The notes below the pieces were generated by a model that saw only the letters and a program-made list of their open reading frames with translations, was not told the DNA's origin and did no database searches. A DNA stretch of 64,000 nt from UBA5796 sp040752455 (GTDB lineage: Bacteria; Chloroflexota; Anaerolineae; Anaerolineales; Villigracilaceae), in assembly GCA_049324115.1 (NCBI GenBank), contig JBMOMN010000027.1:1-64000 (forward strand), given 5' to 3'. A program made the position numbers and the translations under genes. Within the stretch, counting starts at the first letter, position 1; every line of letters starts with the position of its first letter. Below are positions 7,191 through 16,089 of the stretch, in pieces.

Positions 7191-7874
7191 TCAAGGTTCG
7201 AAGCGGTAGCCCACGCCCCAAACCGTCAGCAAATGTTTGGGGTTGGCGGGGTCTTCCTCGATCTTCTCCCGCAGCCGCCGGATGTGGACCGTGACGGTGC
7301 TGGGATCAATGTAATCCGACAGGCCCCAGATGCTTTCGAGCAACTGGTCGCGTGAGAAGACCTGGCGCGGGTGGCGGGCGAGGTGGTGGAGCATGTCGAA
7401 CTCTTTGGCGGTCAGGTTGATCTCCTCGCCGCGCACGTTGACCAGCCGCGTCTGCGGGTCAATCGAGAGATCGGCGAAGGCCAGGGTGGTTTCACGCGGC
7501 GATTCGTCTTCGGCCTTGACCCGGCGCAGCACCGCCCGCACCCGGCTGACCAGTTCCTGCGGGCTGAAGGGCTTGACCACGTAATCGTCAGCGCCCAATT
7601 CCAGCCCGGCGATGCGGTCGGTCTCGTCGCGGCGGGAGGTCAGCAGGATGATCGGCACGTCGGAACGGTCGCGCAGGTGGCGGGTCAGGGTGAATCCGTC
7701 CACCTGGGGGAGCATCACGTCCAGGATGACGAGGTCGGGCATCCGGGCCTCGAAAGCCTGCCTGGCGGAATGTCCATCCGCATATTGCTGGACGTCGAAG
7801 CCTGCCCGCTTGAGATACAGGCTGACGACTTCGGCTATGCTGGGTTCGTCTTCGACAATGGCGATTCGGGTCAT
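7191..7874 (-). CDS. OmpR-family response regulator
   Basis: A 227-residue two-domain regulator. The receiver domain (residues 1-120) has the acidic pair EDE near the N-terminus, the phospho-acceptor Asp in LVILDVMLP and the Lys in VVKPF. The winged-helix DNA-binding domain (about 130-227) ends in HIRRLREKI and VWGVGYRFEP. It is transcribed before its kinase. No Shine-Dalgarno is present; instead a TAGAAT box ends 6 bases before the ATG, so the message may be leaderless. Likely targets are the redox genes on either side (inference). Confidence 0.95.
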   Translation of the reverse strand: MTRIAIVEDEPSIAEVVSLYLKRAGFDVQQYADGHSARQAFEARMPDLVILDVMLPQVDGFTLTRHLRDRSDVPIILLTSRRDETDRIAGLELGADDYVVKPFSPQELVSRVRAVLRRVKAEDESPRETTLAFADLSIDPQTRLVNVRGEEINLTAKEFDMLHHLARHPRQVFSRDQLLESIWGLSDYIDPSTVTVHIRRLREKIEEDPANPKHLLTVWGVGYRFEP

Positions 7875-7880
7875 GGCAAT

Positions 7881-7886
7881 ATTCTA
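7881..7886 (-). promoter_or_regulatory. -10 box giving a leaderless response-regulator mRNA
   Basis: TAGAAT on the minus strand ends 6 bases before the ATG at 7874, which places the expected +1 on the A of the start codon. No ribosome-binding sequence is visible. The -35 region is weak. Confidence 0.4.
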
Positions 7887-8026
7887 GTGAAGGGTGATTA
7901 TGAAGGTCTGTCTAAATTATTACACAAATATTACGAGTTGGCAGGTCTTATTCATCTTTGCGTAAGGTTTCCGCCGCATTTTCGTAAGGGTTGGCCGGTA
8001 TCATGCGGAAAGTTGACAGCCTTGAG

Positions 8027-8040
8027 GGTGCGACGCACTC
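8027..8040. repeat. Solo terminal repeat of the GGTGCGACGCACTC family
   Basis: A perfect copy of the 14-bp end found at 5818-5831, without a partner within 150 bp. It lies in the leader of the methionine-rich lipoprotein gene. Confidence 0.6.
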
Positions 8041-8076
8041 GCGCAGGGCGCGAAAAAATCCAAACTGGAGGAACCC

Positions 8077-8766
8077 ATGCTCAAGAAAACTTTGTTGTTC
8101 ACGCTCGTTTTTGCTTTCCTGTTGGCCGCCTGCGGACCGGCGGTCGCCACGCCCGATGCCATGATGGACAAGGGCGATGAGATGATGACCGAGGAACCCC
8201 ATTCCGGCGACGATATGATGGATGAGGCCATGCCCACCGAAGACGCCATGATGGAGGAAAAACCCACCGAAGAAGCCATGATGGACGACAAAAAAGACGA
8301 GGCGATGATGGACGCCCCGGCCTGGTTCGCGGTGACTTTTACCGATGCCCGTACCGGAGAGACGTTCAGCATCAACGATTTCAAGGGCAAGGTGGTGTTG
8401 GTCGAAACGCTGGCCCAATGGTGCTCGAACTGCCGTCAGCAGCAGGGACAGGTGGTGGAACTGCACAAACTCCTCGGCGAACGGGACGATTTCGTCAGCT
8501 TTGGGCTGGATATTGACACCAACGAGACGCTGGCCGACCTGACCAACTACGTCCAGGCCAACGGCTTCGACTGGTTCTACTCGGTCGCCACCCCCGACGT
8601 GGCGCGTGAGATCGGCAACCTGTACGGGGCGCAGTTCCTCAACCCGCCCTCGACCCCGATGCTGGTCATTGACCGCCACGGCGAAGCCCATCCGCTGCCG
8701 TTCGGGATCAAGAGCGCCCAGGAGCTGTACGACGCCCTGCTGCCGTATCTTGACGGCGAAATGTAA
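8077..8766 (+). CDS. Methionine-rich thioredoxin-like lipoprotein
   Basis: A 229-residue protein in three parts. Residues 1-19 are a lipoprotein signal (FLLAAC). Residues 29-78 are an acidic linker with 13 methionines, mostly as MM pairs in repeats such as DAMMDK, EDAMME and EEAMMD. Residues 82-229 are a thioredoxin-like domain with redox motif WCSNC (115-119) and cis-Pro in STPMLVID. CTGGAGG precedes the ATG. It is followed 35 bases later by ccdA, which would supply electrons. The Met-rich part could act as a sacrificial oxidant sink or bind copper. With MsrPQ encoded nearby, a scavenging role like the MrpX peptide plus YedY1 system is attractive but inferred. Confidence 0.88.
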   Translation: MLKKTLLFTLVFAFLLAACGPAVATPDAMMDKGDEMMTEEPHSGDDMMDEAMPTEDAMMEEKPTEEAMMDDKKDEAMMDAPAWFAVTFTDARTGETFSINDFKGKVVLVETLAQWCSNCRQQQGQVVELHKLLGERDDFVSFGLDIDTNETLADLTNYVQANGFDWFYSVATPDVAREIGNLYGAQFLNPPSTPMLVIDRHGEAHPLPFGIKSAQELYDALLPYLDGEM

Positions 8767-8801
8767 CCCTGGGTAATAAATAACCACAGACCGGAAAACC
8801 T

Positions 8802-9479
8802 ATGAACTTCGATGCCATTTTCACCTCGTTGGGCCTCGGCCTGCTCGCCACCACCAGTCCCTGTGTGCTGCCGCTCTACCCCGGATTTTTAGCCTATCTC
8901 AGCGGCGGACAGGAAGGACTCGAAAACCGGCGCGGCCGCTACTTCCTGGGCCTGTTCGTGTTGCTGGGCGTGCTGGCGATGATGCTGGCCCTGGGGCTGG
9001 TCATCGCCCTGTTGTCGGTCTCGGTCGGACGGGCGCTCTCGCTCGTCATCCCCGTCGCCGATTTGCTGATCATCAGTCTGGGCGCGCTGCTCCTGCTGGA
9101 CCGGAATCCGTTCAAGGCGCTGCCGCAGGTCCGGGTCCCGGCGCTCAAGAATCCCTATTTCAACGCTTTCGTCTATGGCCTGCTCTACGGACCGATCGCC
9201 CTGCCGTGTTCGGGGCCGCTGGTGGTGGGCATCTTCGCCTACTCGCTGACCGCTGGCGAATTGTTCAGCAAACTGTCCGTGTTCCTGTGGTTCGGGCTGG
9301 GATTCGGCGTGCCGCTGCTGGTCCTGTCCCTGCTTTCGGGGGCCTTGCAGCGCAGCCTGACGCGCTGGTTCGCCCGTAACGCCCGTCTGGTCAACCTGAT
9401 CGGCGGGGTGCTGCTGGTCGGGATCGGGATTTATGACCTGTTCGCCAACCGGGAGTTGATCGCGGCCTTCCTGGCCTGA
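8802..9479 (+). CDS. ccdA: CcdA-type thiol-disulfide electron transporter
   Basis: A 225-residue integral membrane protein with about six helices. CcdA/DsbD-core proteins carry electrons from cytosolic thioredoxin across the membrane to extracytoplasmic thioredoxin-like proteins. The two functional Cys sit in SPCVLPLYPGFLAYLSGG (early) and LPCSGPLVVGIFAY (middle), as in the family. It directly follows the methionine-rich thioredoxin lipoprotein gene, its likely partner, and may also serve the UxxC protein at 5102-5650. An intrinsic terminator follows. Confidence 0.93.
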   Translation: MNFDAIFTSLGLGLLATTSPCVLPLYPGFLAYLSGGQEGLENRRGRYFLGLFVLLGVLAMMLALGLVIALLSVSVGRALSLVIPVADLLIISLGALLLLDRNPFKALPQVRVPALKNPYFNAFVYGLLYGPIALPCSGPLVVGIFAYSLTAGELFSKLSVFLWFGLGFGVPLLVLSLLSGALQRSLTRWFARNARLVNLIGGVLLVGIGIYDLFANRELIAAFLA

Positions 9480-9507
9480 AAGTCCCCTGGCCTGGGCCGG
9501 GAAGTTG

Positions 9508-9538
9508 ATCCGGGTTCCAAATGGAATCCGGATTTTTT
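9508..9538 (+). terminator. Intrinsic terminator after ccdA
   Basis: ATCCGGGTTCC pairs with GGAATCCGGAT (11 bp with one G-T pair, AAAT loop) and runs into TTTTTT. Confidence 0.85.
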
Positions 9539-9599
9539 GTCGAAAAAGGGGTATGTATTGGCCTCATTCCGATGTAAAATTATTGAAAAGAATTTAGCG

Positions 9600-9608
9600 T
9601 GGTATACT
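9600..9608 (+). promoter_or_regulatory. Extended -10 promoter of the hemerythrin-like gene
   Basis: TGGTATACT fits a TGn-extended -10 box. The start codon is 37 bases downstream, with AGGGA as ribosome site. The -35 region is weak. Confidence 0.5.
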
Positions 9609-9645
9609 CCGATTAGTAAGCGATTACCACTTTACAGGGAATCTT

Positions 9646-10203
9646 ATGCGGATTGACAAGCATCTTCGCGCCGATCAGGAAAATATCAAACGTTTCCTCG
9701 CCGCCCTTGGAGGTGGCGCAGTGTTATTGGGGAGCAGCAAGTATGCCCGCCCCAGTTTCTTTATCTATGCCCACGAATTCATCCGCGAGTACATCGAACA
9801 AGGCTTTTACAAGAAGGAAGAATTCATCATCACGGCTCTCGAGGATTGCGGATTCCCCTCGGATGACGGGCCTGTGGGCGCGATGCGGATGGACCACGAG
9901 AAGAGCCGCAAGGCTGCGGAGTTGATGATCGACGCGGCCAGGCATTGGCAGGCCGGGGACGAGATTGCGCGGACCGAGGTCAGTTGGGCCACGAGCCAAT
10001 ACACCGCGGCAGTCCGCGAGCACCTGGAACGGCTCAGGACCCGCATCTTCCCGCTGCTCGAACAGAGCATCACCGTCGAAGAGGAGTACCGCGTTTCGGA
10101 AGGGATCAACAACGTCCATTTCGAGAACAGTCTCGAAGCCGGCACGGACAAGTACGTCAGGATGATCGAAGAGCTTGAAGACGAACTGAGCGATTGGAAG
10201 TAA
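9646..10203 (+). CDS. Hemerythrin HHE-domain-like protein
   Basis: A 185-residue soluble, all-helical protein. It shows the pattern of the hemerythrin cation-binding fold: YAHEFIREYIEQGFYKKEE (His and Glu), MDHEKSRKA (His, Glu), REHLERLRTRIFPLLEQ (His) and a following acidic helix. Such proteins bind a di-iron centre and serve in oxygen, NO or oxidative sensing. The first family His is offset, so metal binding is likely but not certain. It is a stand-alone gene with its own promoter and terminator, next to the redox block. Confidence 0.8.
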   Translation: MRIDKHLRADQENIKRFLAALGGGAVLLGSSKYARPSFFIYAHEFIREYIEQGFYKKEEFIITALEDCGFPSDDGPVGAMRMDHEKSRKAAELMIDAARHWQAGDEIARTEVSWATSQYTAAVREHLERLRTRIFPLLEQSITVEEEYRVSEGINNVHFENSLEAGTDKYVRMIEELEDELSDWK

Positions 10204-10224
10204 GCCCGCGCCTGCGGAATTTTT

Positions 10225-10270
10225 GGGCGGAGTCCCTCGGCCAGGGCCGGGACTCGGCCCTTTTGTTTTC
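10225..10270 (+). terminator. Intrinsic terminator after the hemerythrin-like gene
   Basis: GAGTCCC (10230-10236) pairs with GGGACTC (10249-10255), extended by GGGC/GGCCC outside, followed by TTTTGTTTT. Confidence 0.8.
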
Positions 10271-10287
10271 CATCCCGCAGAATTCTA

Positions 10288-10316
10288 TTGCCCGGATGGT
10301 GTATTTCATCTATAAT
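10288..10316 (+). promoter_or_regulatory. Promoter of the membrane protein/DUF4129/MoxR operon
   Basis: TTGCCC (10288-10293) and TATAAT (10311-10316) are separated by 17 bp. The first gene starts at 10388 with a GGAGG ribosome site. Confidence 0.65.
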
Positions 10317-10387
10317 CTGGGAATTCTGAAAAGGGATGTAACGCCGGATCCCGAACTCACACAAATCCCTCAACAGCGGAGGAAAAG

Positions 10388-11443
10388 ATGGCCGACTCGG
10401 TTTATTCCATAATTCGCCCGATGGGGCTGGCAGGGCTGCTCGACAGGGCGATCAGTCTGTATCGCCAGAACTTCATCAAGTTCATCGGGATCATCGCCAT
10501 CCCGTTCGTCCCCTTGATGCTGGTCCAGACCGGGCTGGCGCTCTTCTCGACCACCTCCATGGTCGAGCAACTGGACGTTTATACCAACAGCTCGAATCCT
10601 TTCGATCTGTTCACCCCCTCGGTGATCGGGGCCTATACCGGCGCGATCCTGTTCGCAATTTTACAATTCGTCTTCGTCAGCGGCCTGGCTACGGCGGCGT
10701 TGACCCGGGCCGTGGCCAACAATTACGTCGGCAAACCGGTCGAAATCCTGGATTCCTATAAATCCCTGAATAATTCCTGGGTCCGGCTGATCTTCGCCCT
10801 CCTGGCGATTGTCATCCTGGTGATCCTGCTGCTGGTCTGGAGTATCATCCCCTGCATCGGGTGGTTTACCGGACCGGGGCTGTCGTCATTTATCACCTTT
10901 GTGGTCAGCCCCCTCCTGGTCCCCGTGATCGTGCTTGAGCGGAAAGCGGTATTCGAATCCCTCCGCCGCGCCTGGGACCTGTCCCGCAGCCGCTTCTGGT
11001 GGCTGGTGGGGGTCGCCCTGGTCGTCACCCTGCTCGGACAGTTGATCGTCAGCGGACCGGTCTTCCTCATCAACGTTCTCCTTCAATCCCTCCTGTCTCT
11101 CATACCCGGCGGGTTCGACGCGCAACTGGTCATCAGCACCATCATCCAAAACCTGGTCGCCATTTCCACCAACCTGTTGTACCTCCCGCTCCAGTTGACC
11201 ATTATGACCGTGATCTATTTCGACCTGCGGGCGCGCGCCGAAGGCCTCGACCTGGCCTTGCAGGCCTCCACGGTCGGGGGAGGATCTGAGGTGGTTGAAC
11301 TCCCCGAAATCGCAGTGCAGGCCAGGCCGCCTTTCTTCACCGGCCTCGACCTGGGGCGGTTTGCATTGCTCTCCCTGGCGATATTCACAATCTATATCCT
11401 GCTTTTTGCCGTGGTCATGTTGTTGGGATTGGCGGTCGCATAG
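10388..11443 (+). CDS. Polytopic membrane protein, glycerophosphodiesterase membrane-domain-like
   Basis: A 351-residue protein with about six to seven hydrophobic helices and a cytoplasmic N-terminus (RPMGLAGLLDRAISLYRQNF). This layout, with the repeated LDRAISLYRQNF and ERKAVFESLRRAWDLSR amphipathic segments, is seen in DUF7544/GlpQ-membrane-domain-like families. It heads an operon running through the DUF4129, DUF4350, MoxR and DUF58 genes. No catalytic residues are evident. Its role is unknown, perhaps assembly of a membrane complex with those partners. Confidence 0.8.
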   Translation: MADSVYSIIRPMGLAGLLDRAISLYRQNFIKFIGIIAIPFVPLMLVQTGLALFSTTSMVEQLDVYTNSSNPFDLFTPSVIGAYTGAILFAILQFVFVSGLATAALTRAVANNYVGKPVEILDSYKSLNNSWVRLIFALLAIVILVILLLVWSIIPCIGWFTGPGLSSFITFVVSPLLVPVIVLERKAVFESLRRAWDLSRSRFWWLVGVALVVTLLGQLIVSGPVFLINVLLQSLLSLIPGGFDAQLVISTIIQNLVAISTNLLYLPLQLTIMTVIYFDLRARAEGLDLALQASTVGGGSEVVELPEIAVQARPPFFTGLDLGRFALLSLAIFTIYILLFAVVMLLGLAVA

Positions 11444-11448
11444 ACGTA

Positions 11449-12456
11449 ATGAGACCTTCCGCGGCACGCCTGTTTTTCATTTTCGGGATCGTTTTCGCCC
11501 TGACCGGCCTGACATCGCCCGCGATAGCCGCGCCGGCCGCCTCCACCGGATTCCAGGACGCCCACACCACGATTGACGAAGCCGCCTACTGGGAGCTGGT
11601 CCAGCGGACGCGCAACGCGGCTTTCGACCTGAGAGACCTTCCAGAGCCGGAGATCAAGGCCGGGTTGGCCGCGCTGACCGTCGAATGGGAATCCGTCACC
11701 CGGGTCCGGGGCGCTGACGGGGGACTCATCCCGGTGGACAACGGCTATTTGATCGAGACCCTGCGCGCCGTCCCGCCTCAACCGTCGCAGGTCGTCGAAA
11801 TCCTGGATGCCCTGCTGTATGCCCACGATGAAAACCCGGGCCGGGTCTTTTCGATCGCGGACCTCGCCCCGCTCCAGGCCATCCTGGCCCGGCCTGAATT
11901 CGACTGGCCCGAAGAACCGCCAGACCCGATCAACGAATGGTTCCAGAAGGTCTGGGAGCGGATCAACCAGTGGCTGAACAGCGTTTTTGGGGACTTGCAA
12001 TTCACCTTCTCCATCGATTCGAGTTTCCTGCCGATCCTGGCTGGCATCCTGCTCGTCGTCATCCTGTTCTTTGTTTTCAATACCGTTTTTGCGGATTTCG
12101 TGCGGGAGGCCCGGCTGGCCGCCGACAGGAACGGCGGGGACGAAATCCTGACGGCCGAATCCGCTTTCGAGAAGGCCCAAACCCTCTCCCGCGGCGGGGA
12201 CTACCGGTCTTCCGTCCGTTACCTGTACCTGTCCTCCCTCCTGGCCCTGGACGAGCGCGGCCTGCTGCGCTACGACCGCTCGAAGACCAACCGCGAATAC
12301 CTGCGCAGCGTCGCCAATTCCCCCGAACTGTCTGAGCCGCTCGAAGACGTGATCGAGGTCTTCGACGATGTGTGGTACGGGTATCATTCCCTCGAGGAAA
12401 AGTCATTCCAGCAATACAGCGACCGCGTCCGGGAACTCAAGGAGAAGAAGGGATGA
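11449..12456 (+). CDS. DUF4129 domain protein
   Basis: A 335-residue protein with a secretion-type N-terminus (FIFGIVFALTGLTSPAIA), a large extracytoplasmic part, one membrane helix (about residues 200-222, LPILAGILLVVILFF) and a cytoplasmic C-terminal DUF4129 domain (SSVRYLYLSSLLALDERG and YDRSKTNREYL). DUF4129 genes are regular neighbours of MoxR/DUF58 pairs. Its end overlaps the next start by ATGA, so translation is probably coupled. Confidence 0.85.
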   Translation: MRPSAARLFFIFGIVFALTGLTSPAIAAPAASTGFQDAHTTIDEAAYWELVQRTRNAAFDLRDLPEPEIKAGLAALTVEWESVTRVRGADGGLIPVDNGYLIETLRAVPPQPSQVVEILDALLYAHDENPGRVFSIADLAPLQAILARPEFDWPEEPPDPINEWFQKVWERINQWLNSVFGDLQFTFSIDSSFLPILAGILLVVILFFVFNTVFADFVREARLAADRNGGDEILTAESAFEKAQTLSRGGDYRSSVRYLYLSSLLALDERGLLRYDRSKTNREYLRSVANSPELSEPLEDVIEVFDDVWYGYHSLEEKSFQQYSDRVRELKEKKG

Positions 12457-13592
12457 AGCTCTCCCGGGATGCCTGGCTGGGGATCGGGGTCCTGCTGGCG
12501 CTGGTGCTGCTGACCGTCGCCGCGGGGTTGCAGCAATCCCATGAAATCAACCTGGATTACTTGAGCACCTCCGCCGGGGAGAAGGGGACCCTGGCGCTCA
12601 AATTGTGGCTGGCCGACCTGGGCTATGCCCCGCTCGAAGGCAACCCGTCGGAGTTCGACCCCGGCCCGGAGATCAGGACCATCTTCATCATCCAGCCCAT
12701 CCTCACCATCACCGAGAGCGAATGGAAACTGCTCGACGAGTGGGTCGAGGCCGGGGGCGTGTTGGTCGTGGCCGGGGACAATTTCGAAACCTTTCGCGCG
12801 GTCAGCCATTACGAATTCTCGCTGGATTTCATGGACCCGCAAGCCACGGAACTGACCGCCGCCACGCCGCTCTTGAATTCCCCGGCCCTGGCGGCCAAAA
12901 TCCCGCTCACCCTGGACCTGGCGCTTGGTTCCGCCCGGACGGATTTCGTCCCGCTCCTGGCCGCCGACGGCAAACCCGTGGTCGTCGCCTTCGAAAAGGG
13001 CTACGGACGGGTGATCCTGTCTGCCGCGCCGCACCTGTTCTCGAACCTGGCCCTCAAGGACGAGGCGGCCGCGGCCGCAGTCCTGAACATCATCGCCCTG
13101 GCCGGAGAGACCGGCATGGTCTGGTTCGACGAATGGCACCATGGAGTCCAGACCGTCAGCGTGCTCGGCCCGGAGCAGTGGTTGAGACGGACCCCCGGCG
13201 GGCACGCCCTCCTGTTCGTGGTGGGGGTGCTGTTCCTGGCCCTGCTCCTGCAAGGACGCGCCTTCGGCCGCCCGGTCCCGCTGGCGCACGAGATCAAACG
13301 CCGCGGCCCGATGGAACACGTGACCGCCATTGCCAGCCTGAACCGCAAGGCCGGCCACCGCGCCGAAGTGTTGCGCCAATACCACCAGCGTCTCAAGCGT
13401 CACCTCGGCTACCGCTACCGCCTCGACCCCTCCCTGCCGGACGCCGAATACGTGGATGAACTGTCGAAATACAACCCGACGATTGACAGGGAAAAGCTGT
13501 TGAATCTGTTGCGAGCTTTATCGCAGGACACGGTCAGCGAAGGCGAACTGGTCAAACTCGCCTCCGAAGCCGCCCAATGGATCAAGGATTGA
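12453..13592 (+). CDS. DUF4350 domain protein
   Basis: A 379-residue membrane protein. One N-terminal helix (about residues 7-25) is followed by an outside DUF4350 domain with a Rossmann/GATase1-like order (IRTIFIIQP, LLDEWVEAGGVLVVAGD, GYGRVILSAAPHLFSN). A second helix lies near residue 250, then a cytoplasmic helical tail. The start is the ATG overlapping the previous stop, with AAGGAG upstream; an in-frame upstream start at 12372 has none. The family often accompanies MoxR and DUF4129 genes. The function is unknown. Confidence 0.85.
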   Translation: MKLSRDAWLGIGVLLALVLLTVAAGLQQSHEINLDYLSTSAGEKGTLALKLWLADLGYAPLEGNPSEFDPGPEIRTIFIIQPILTITESEWKLLDEWVEAGGVLVVAGDNFETFRAVSHYEFSLDFMDPQATELTAATPLLNSPALAAKIPLTLDLALGSARTDFVPLLAADGKPVVVAFEKGYGRVILSAAPHLFSNLALKDEAAAAAVLNIIALAGETGMVWFDEWHHGVQTVSVLGPEQWLRRTPGGHALLFVVGVLFLALLLQGRAFGRPVPLAHEIKRRGPMEHVTAIASLNRKAGHRAEVLRQYHQRLKRHLGYRYRLDPSLPDAEYVDELSKYNPTIDREKLLNLLRALSQDTVSEGELVKLASEAAQWIKD

Positions 13593-13615
13593 TAGGACTT
13601 TTTGGAGGATCAAAT

Positions 13616-14572
<957 letters not shown>

Positions 14573-14577
14573 AAATA

Positions 14578-14637
14578 TGAATTATGAATTCGGAATTATG
14601 AAAGGAATTCTGAATTCATAATTTTGAATTCAGAATT
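14578..14637. repeat. Degenerate GAATTC/AATTATGAA short-period repeat
   Basis: Alternating words such as GAATTATGAATTCGGAATTATG and GAATTCTGAATTC fill the MoxR-DUF58 gap. The repeat reaches the DUF58 start codon, where no Shine-Dalgarno remains. Confidence 0.7.
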
Positions 14638-14638
14638 T

Positions 14639-15949
14639 ATGTTACCTACCACTCGCGGTATTCTCATTCTCTTACTCGCGGCTCCCATCATCGCCCTCGG
14701 GGTCTGGATCGGGCCGATGGAATGGGTCGGCTGGGGCTATGCCGCGCTCGTGGCGCTTCTGTTCTTCGCCGATTGGCGCATGGCCGGGAGCATCGAACGC
14801 TTCGAGGTGGGCCGCCAGCACGACACCAAACTCTCGCTCGGCGTGCGCAACCCGGTCACCGTCAGCGTGAGGAACCGCGCCCGGCGCGGGACCAGTTTCC
14901 AGGTCCGGGACGAACCGCCCGAAGCATTCCAGATCGAGACGCGCCTGCTCGAGGGGCAAATCCCGTCCCTGGAGACCTGGACCGGCGTCTATCATCTCCA
15001 GCCGCTGCGCCGCGGGGACTACCGGTTTGGCGACCTCACGATGCGCTGGCTCGGCCCTTTGGGTCTGGTCCTGCGCCAGGGGACGGTGAAGGCTGCCGGG
15101 CCGGTGAAGGTTTACCCGAACCTGCTCGACGTGCGTATGTACGACCTGCTGCTGCGCAAGAACCGCCTGCAGGAACTGGGCCTGCGTACCACGCGCATGT
15201 TCGGCGAGGGGACGGAGTTCGAGCGCCTGCGCGAATACCTGCCCGACGACGAGTACCGCCGCATCAACTGGAAGGCGACCGCCCGCCGCCACCGCCCGGT
15301 GACGGTCCAGTACCAGACCGAGCGCAGCCAGACGGTGATGGCCGTGCTCGACACGGGCCGGATGATGCAATCGCCGGTGGCGAACATTGCCAAGCTGGAC
15401 TACGCCGTGAACGCGGTGCTGTTCCTGGGTTACGTGGCAGCCGGCAAAGGCGACCGGGTGGGGGTGATGAGCTTTGCCGACGAGGTGGGGCATTATCTCG
15501 CCCCCCGCCAGGGACGCGGCCAGTTCTACCGGATGCTGGAAGTGCTCTACGCCGTGGACGCCCAGCAGGTGGAGCCGGATTACCGCAAGGCGCTGACGTA
15601 TTTGGCCGTCAAGCAGCGGCGGCGGGCGTTGATCATTATTTTCACCGACCTGTCGAGCGGGGCCAGCCTGAACAACCTGGTGGCGCAGGTCTCGCTCCTG
15701 GCCCGGTCGAGCCTGCCGCTGGTGGTGACCATCAGCGACCCGGATGTGCATGCCGCCGCGTCTCAGCAGCCGCACGATTCGCTCAGCGTTTACCAGCGCG
15801 CCACCGCCTCCCAAATGCTGGACGAGCGCCGGGTGGTGCTGGATACGCTCCGCAAACGGGGGGTCTTGACCCTGGACGTGCCCGCCAACCAGCTTTCGAT
15901 GTCGGTCATCAACCGTTATCTGGAATTGAAGGGGAAGACGTTGTTGTAG
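14639..15949 (+). CDS. DUF58 domain protein
   Basis: A 436-residue protein. Two membrane helices (residues 5-45) are followed by a beta-rich middle domain and the DUF58/VWA-like C-terminal half, with the signature FERLREYLPDDEYRRINWKATAR and a MIDAS-like AVLDTGRMM. It is the usual partner of MoxR ATPases. The ATG at 14639 is preferred; an in-frame TTG at 14624 lies inside the repeat. Neither has a clear Shine-Dalgarno, so translation may depend on coupling to moxR. Confidence 0.9.
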   Translation: MLPTTRGILILLLAAPIIALGVWIGPMEWVGWGYAALVALLFFADWRMAGSIERFEVGRQHDTKLSLGVRNPVTVSVRNRARRGTSFQVRDEPPEAFQIETRLLEGQIPSLETWTGVYHLQPLRRGDYRFGDLTMRWLGPLGLVLRQGTVKAAGPVKVYPNLLDVRMYDLLLRKNRLQELGLRTTRMFGEGTEFERLREYLPDDEYRRINWKATARRHRPVTVQYQTERSQTVMAVLDTGRMMQSPVANIAKLDYAVNAVLFLGYVAAGKGDRVGVMSFADEVGHYLAPRQGRGQFYRMLEVLYAVDAQQVEPDYRKALTYLAVKQRRRALIIIFTDLSSGASLNNLVAQVSLLARSSLPLVVTISDPDVHAAASQQPHDSLSVYQRATASQMLDERRVVLDTLRKRGVLTLDVPANQLSMSVINRYLELKGKTLL

Positions 15950-15991
15950 TCTGGTACTCTCTACTTCAAGTACATGCCGCACAAAAGCCTT

Positions 15992-16057
15992 CACCACGGA
16001 GACACCGAGACACTGAGAAAGATAGGGAAAACTCCGTGACTCCGTGTCTCTGTGGTT
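15992..16057. repeat. Palindromic repeat, ACCACGGAGACAC type
   Basis: Begins ACCACGGAGACACCGAGACA and ends TCCGTGTCTCTGTGGTT, forming an imperfect long hairpin between the convergent DUF58 and SpoIIM-like genes. It could act as a bidirectional transcription barrier. Confidence 0.7.
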
Positions 16058-16089
16058 GATTGCCTTAGCGCCTTCGCGGTGAAATCTCT

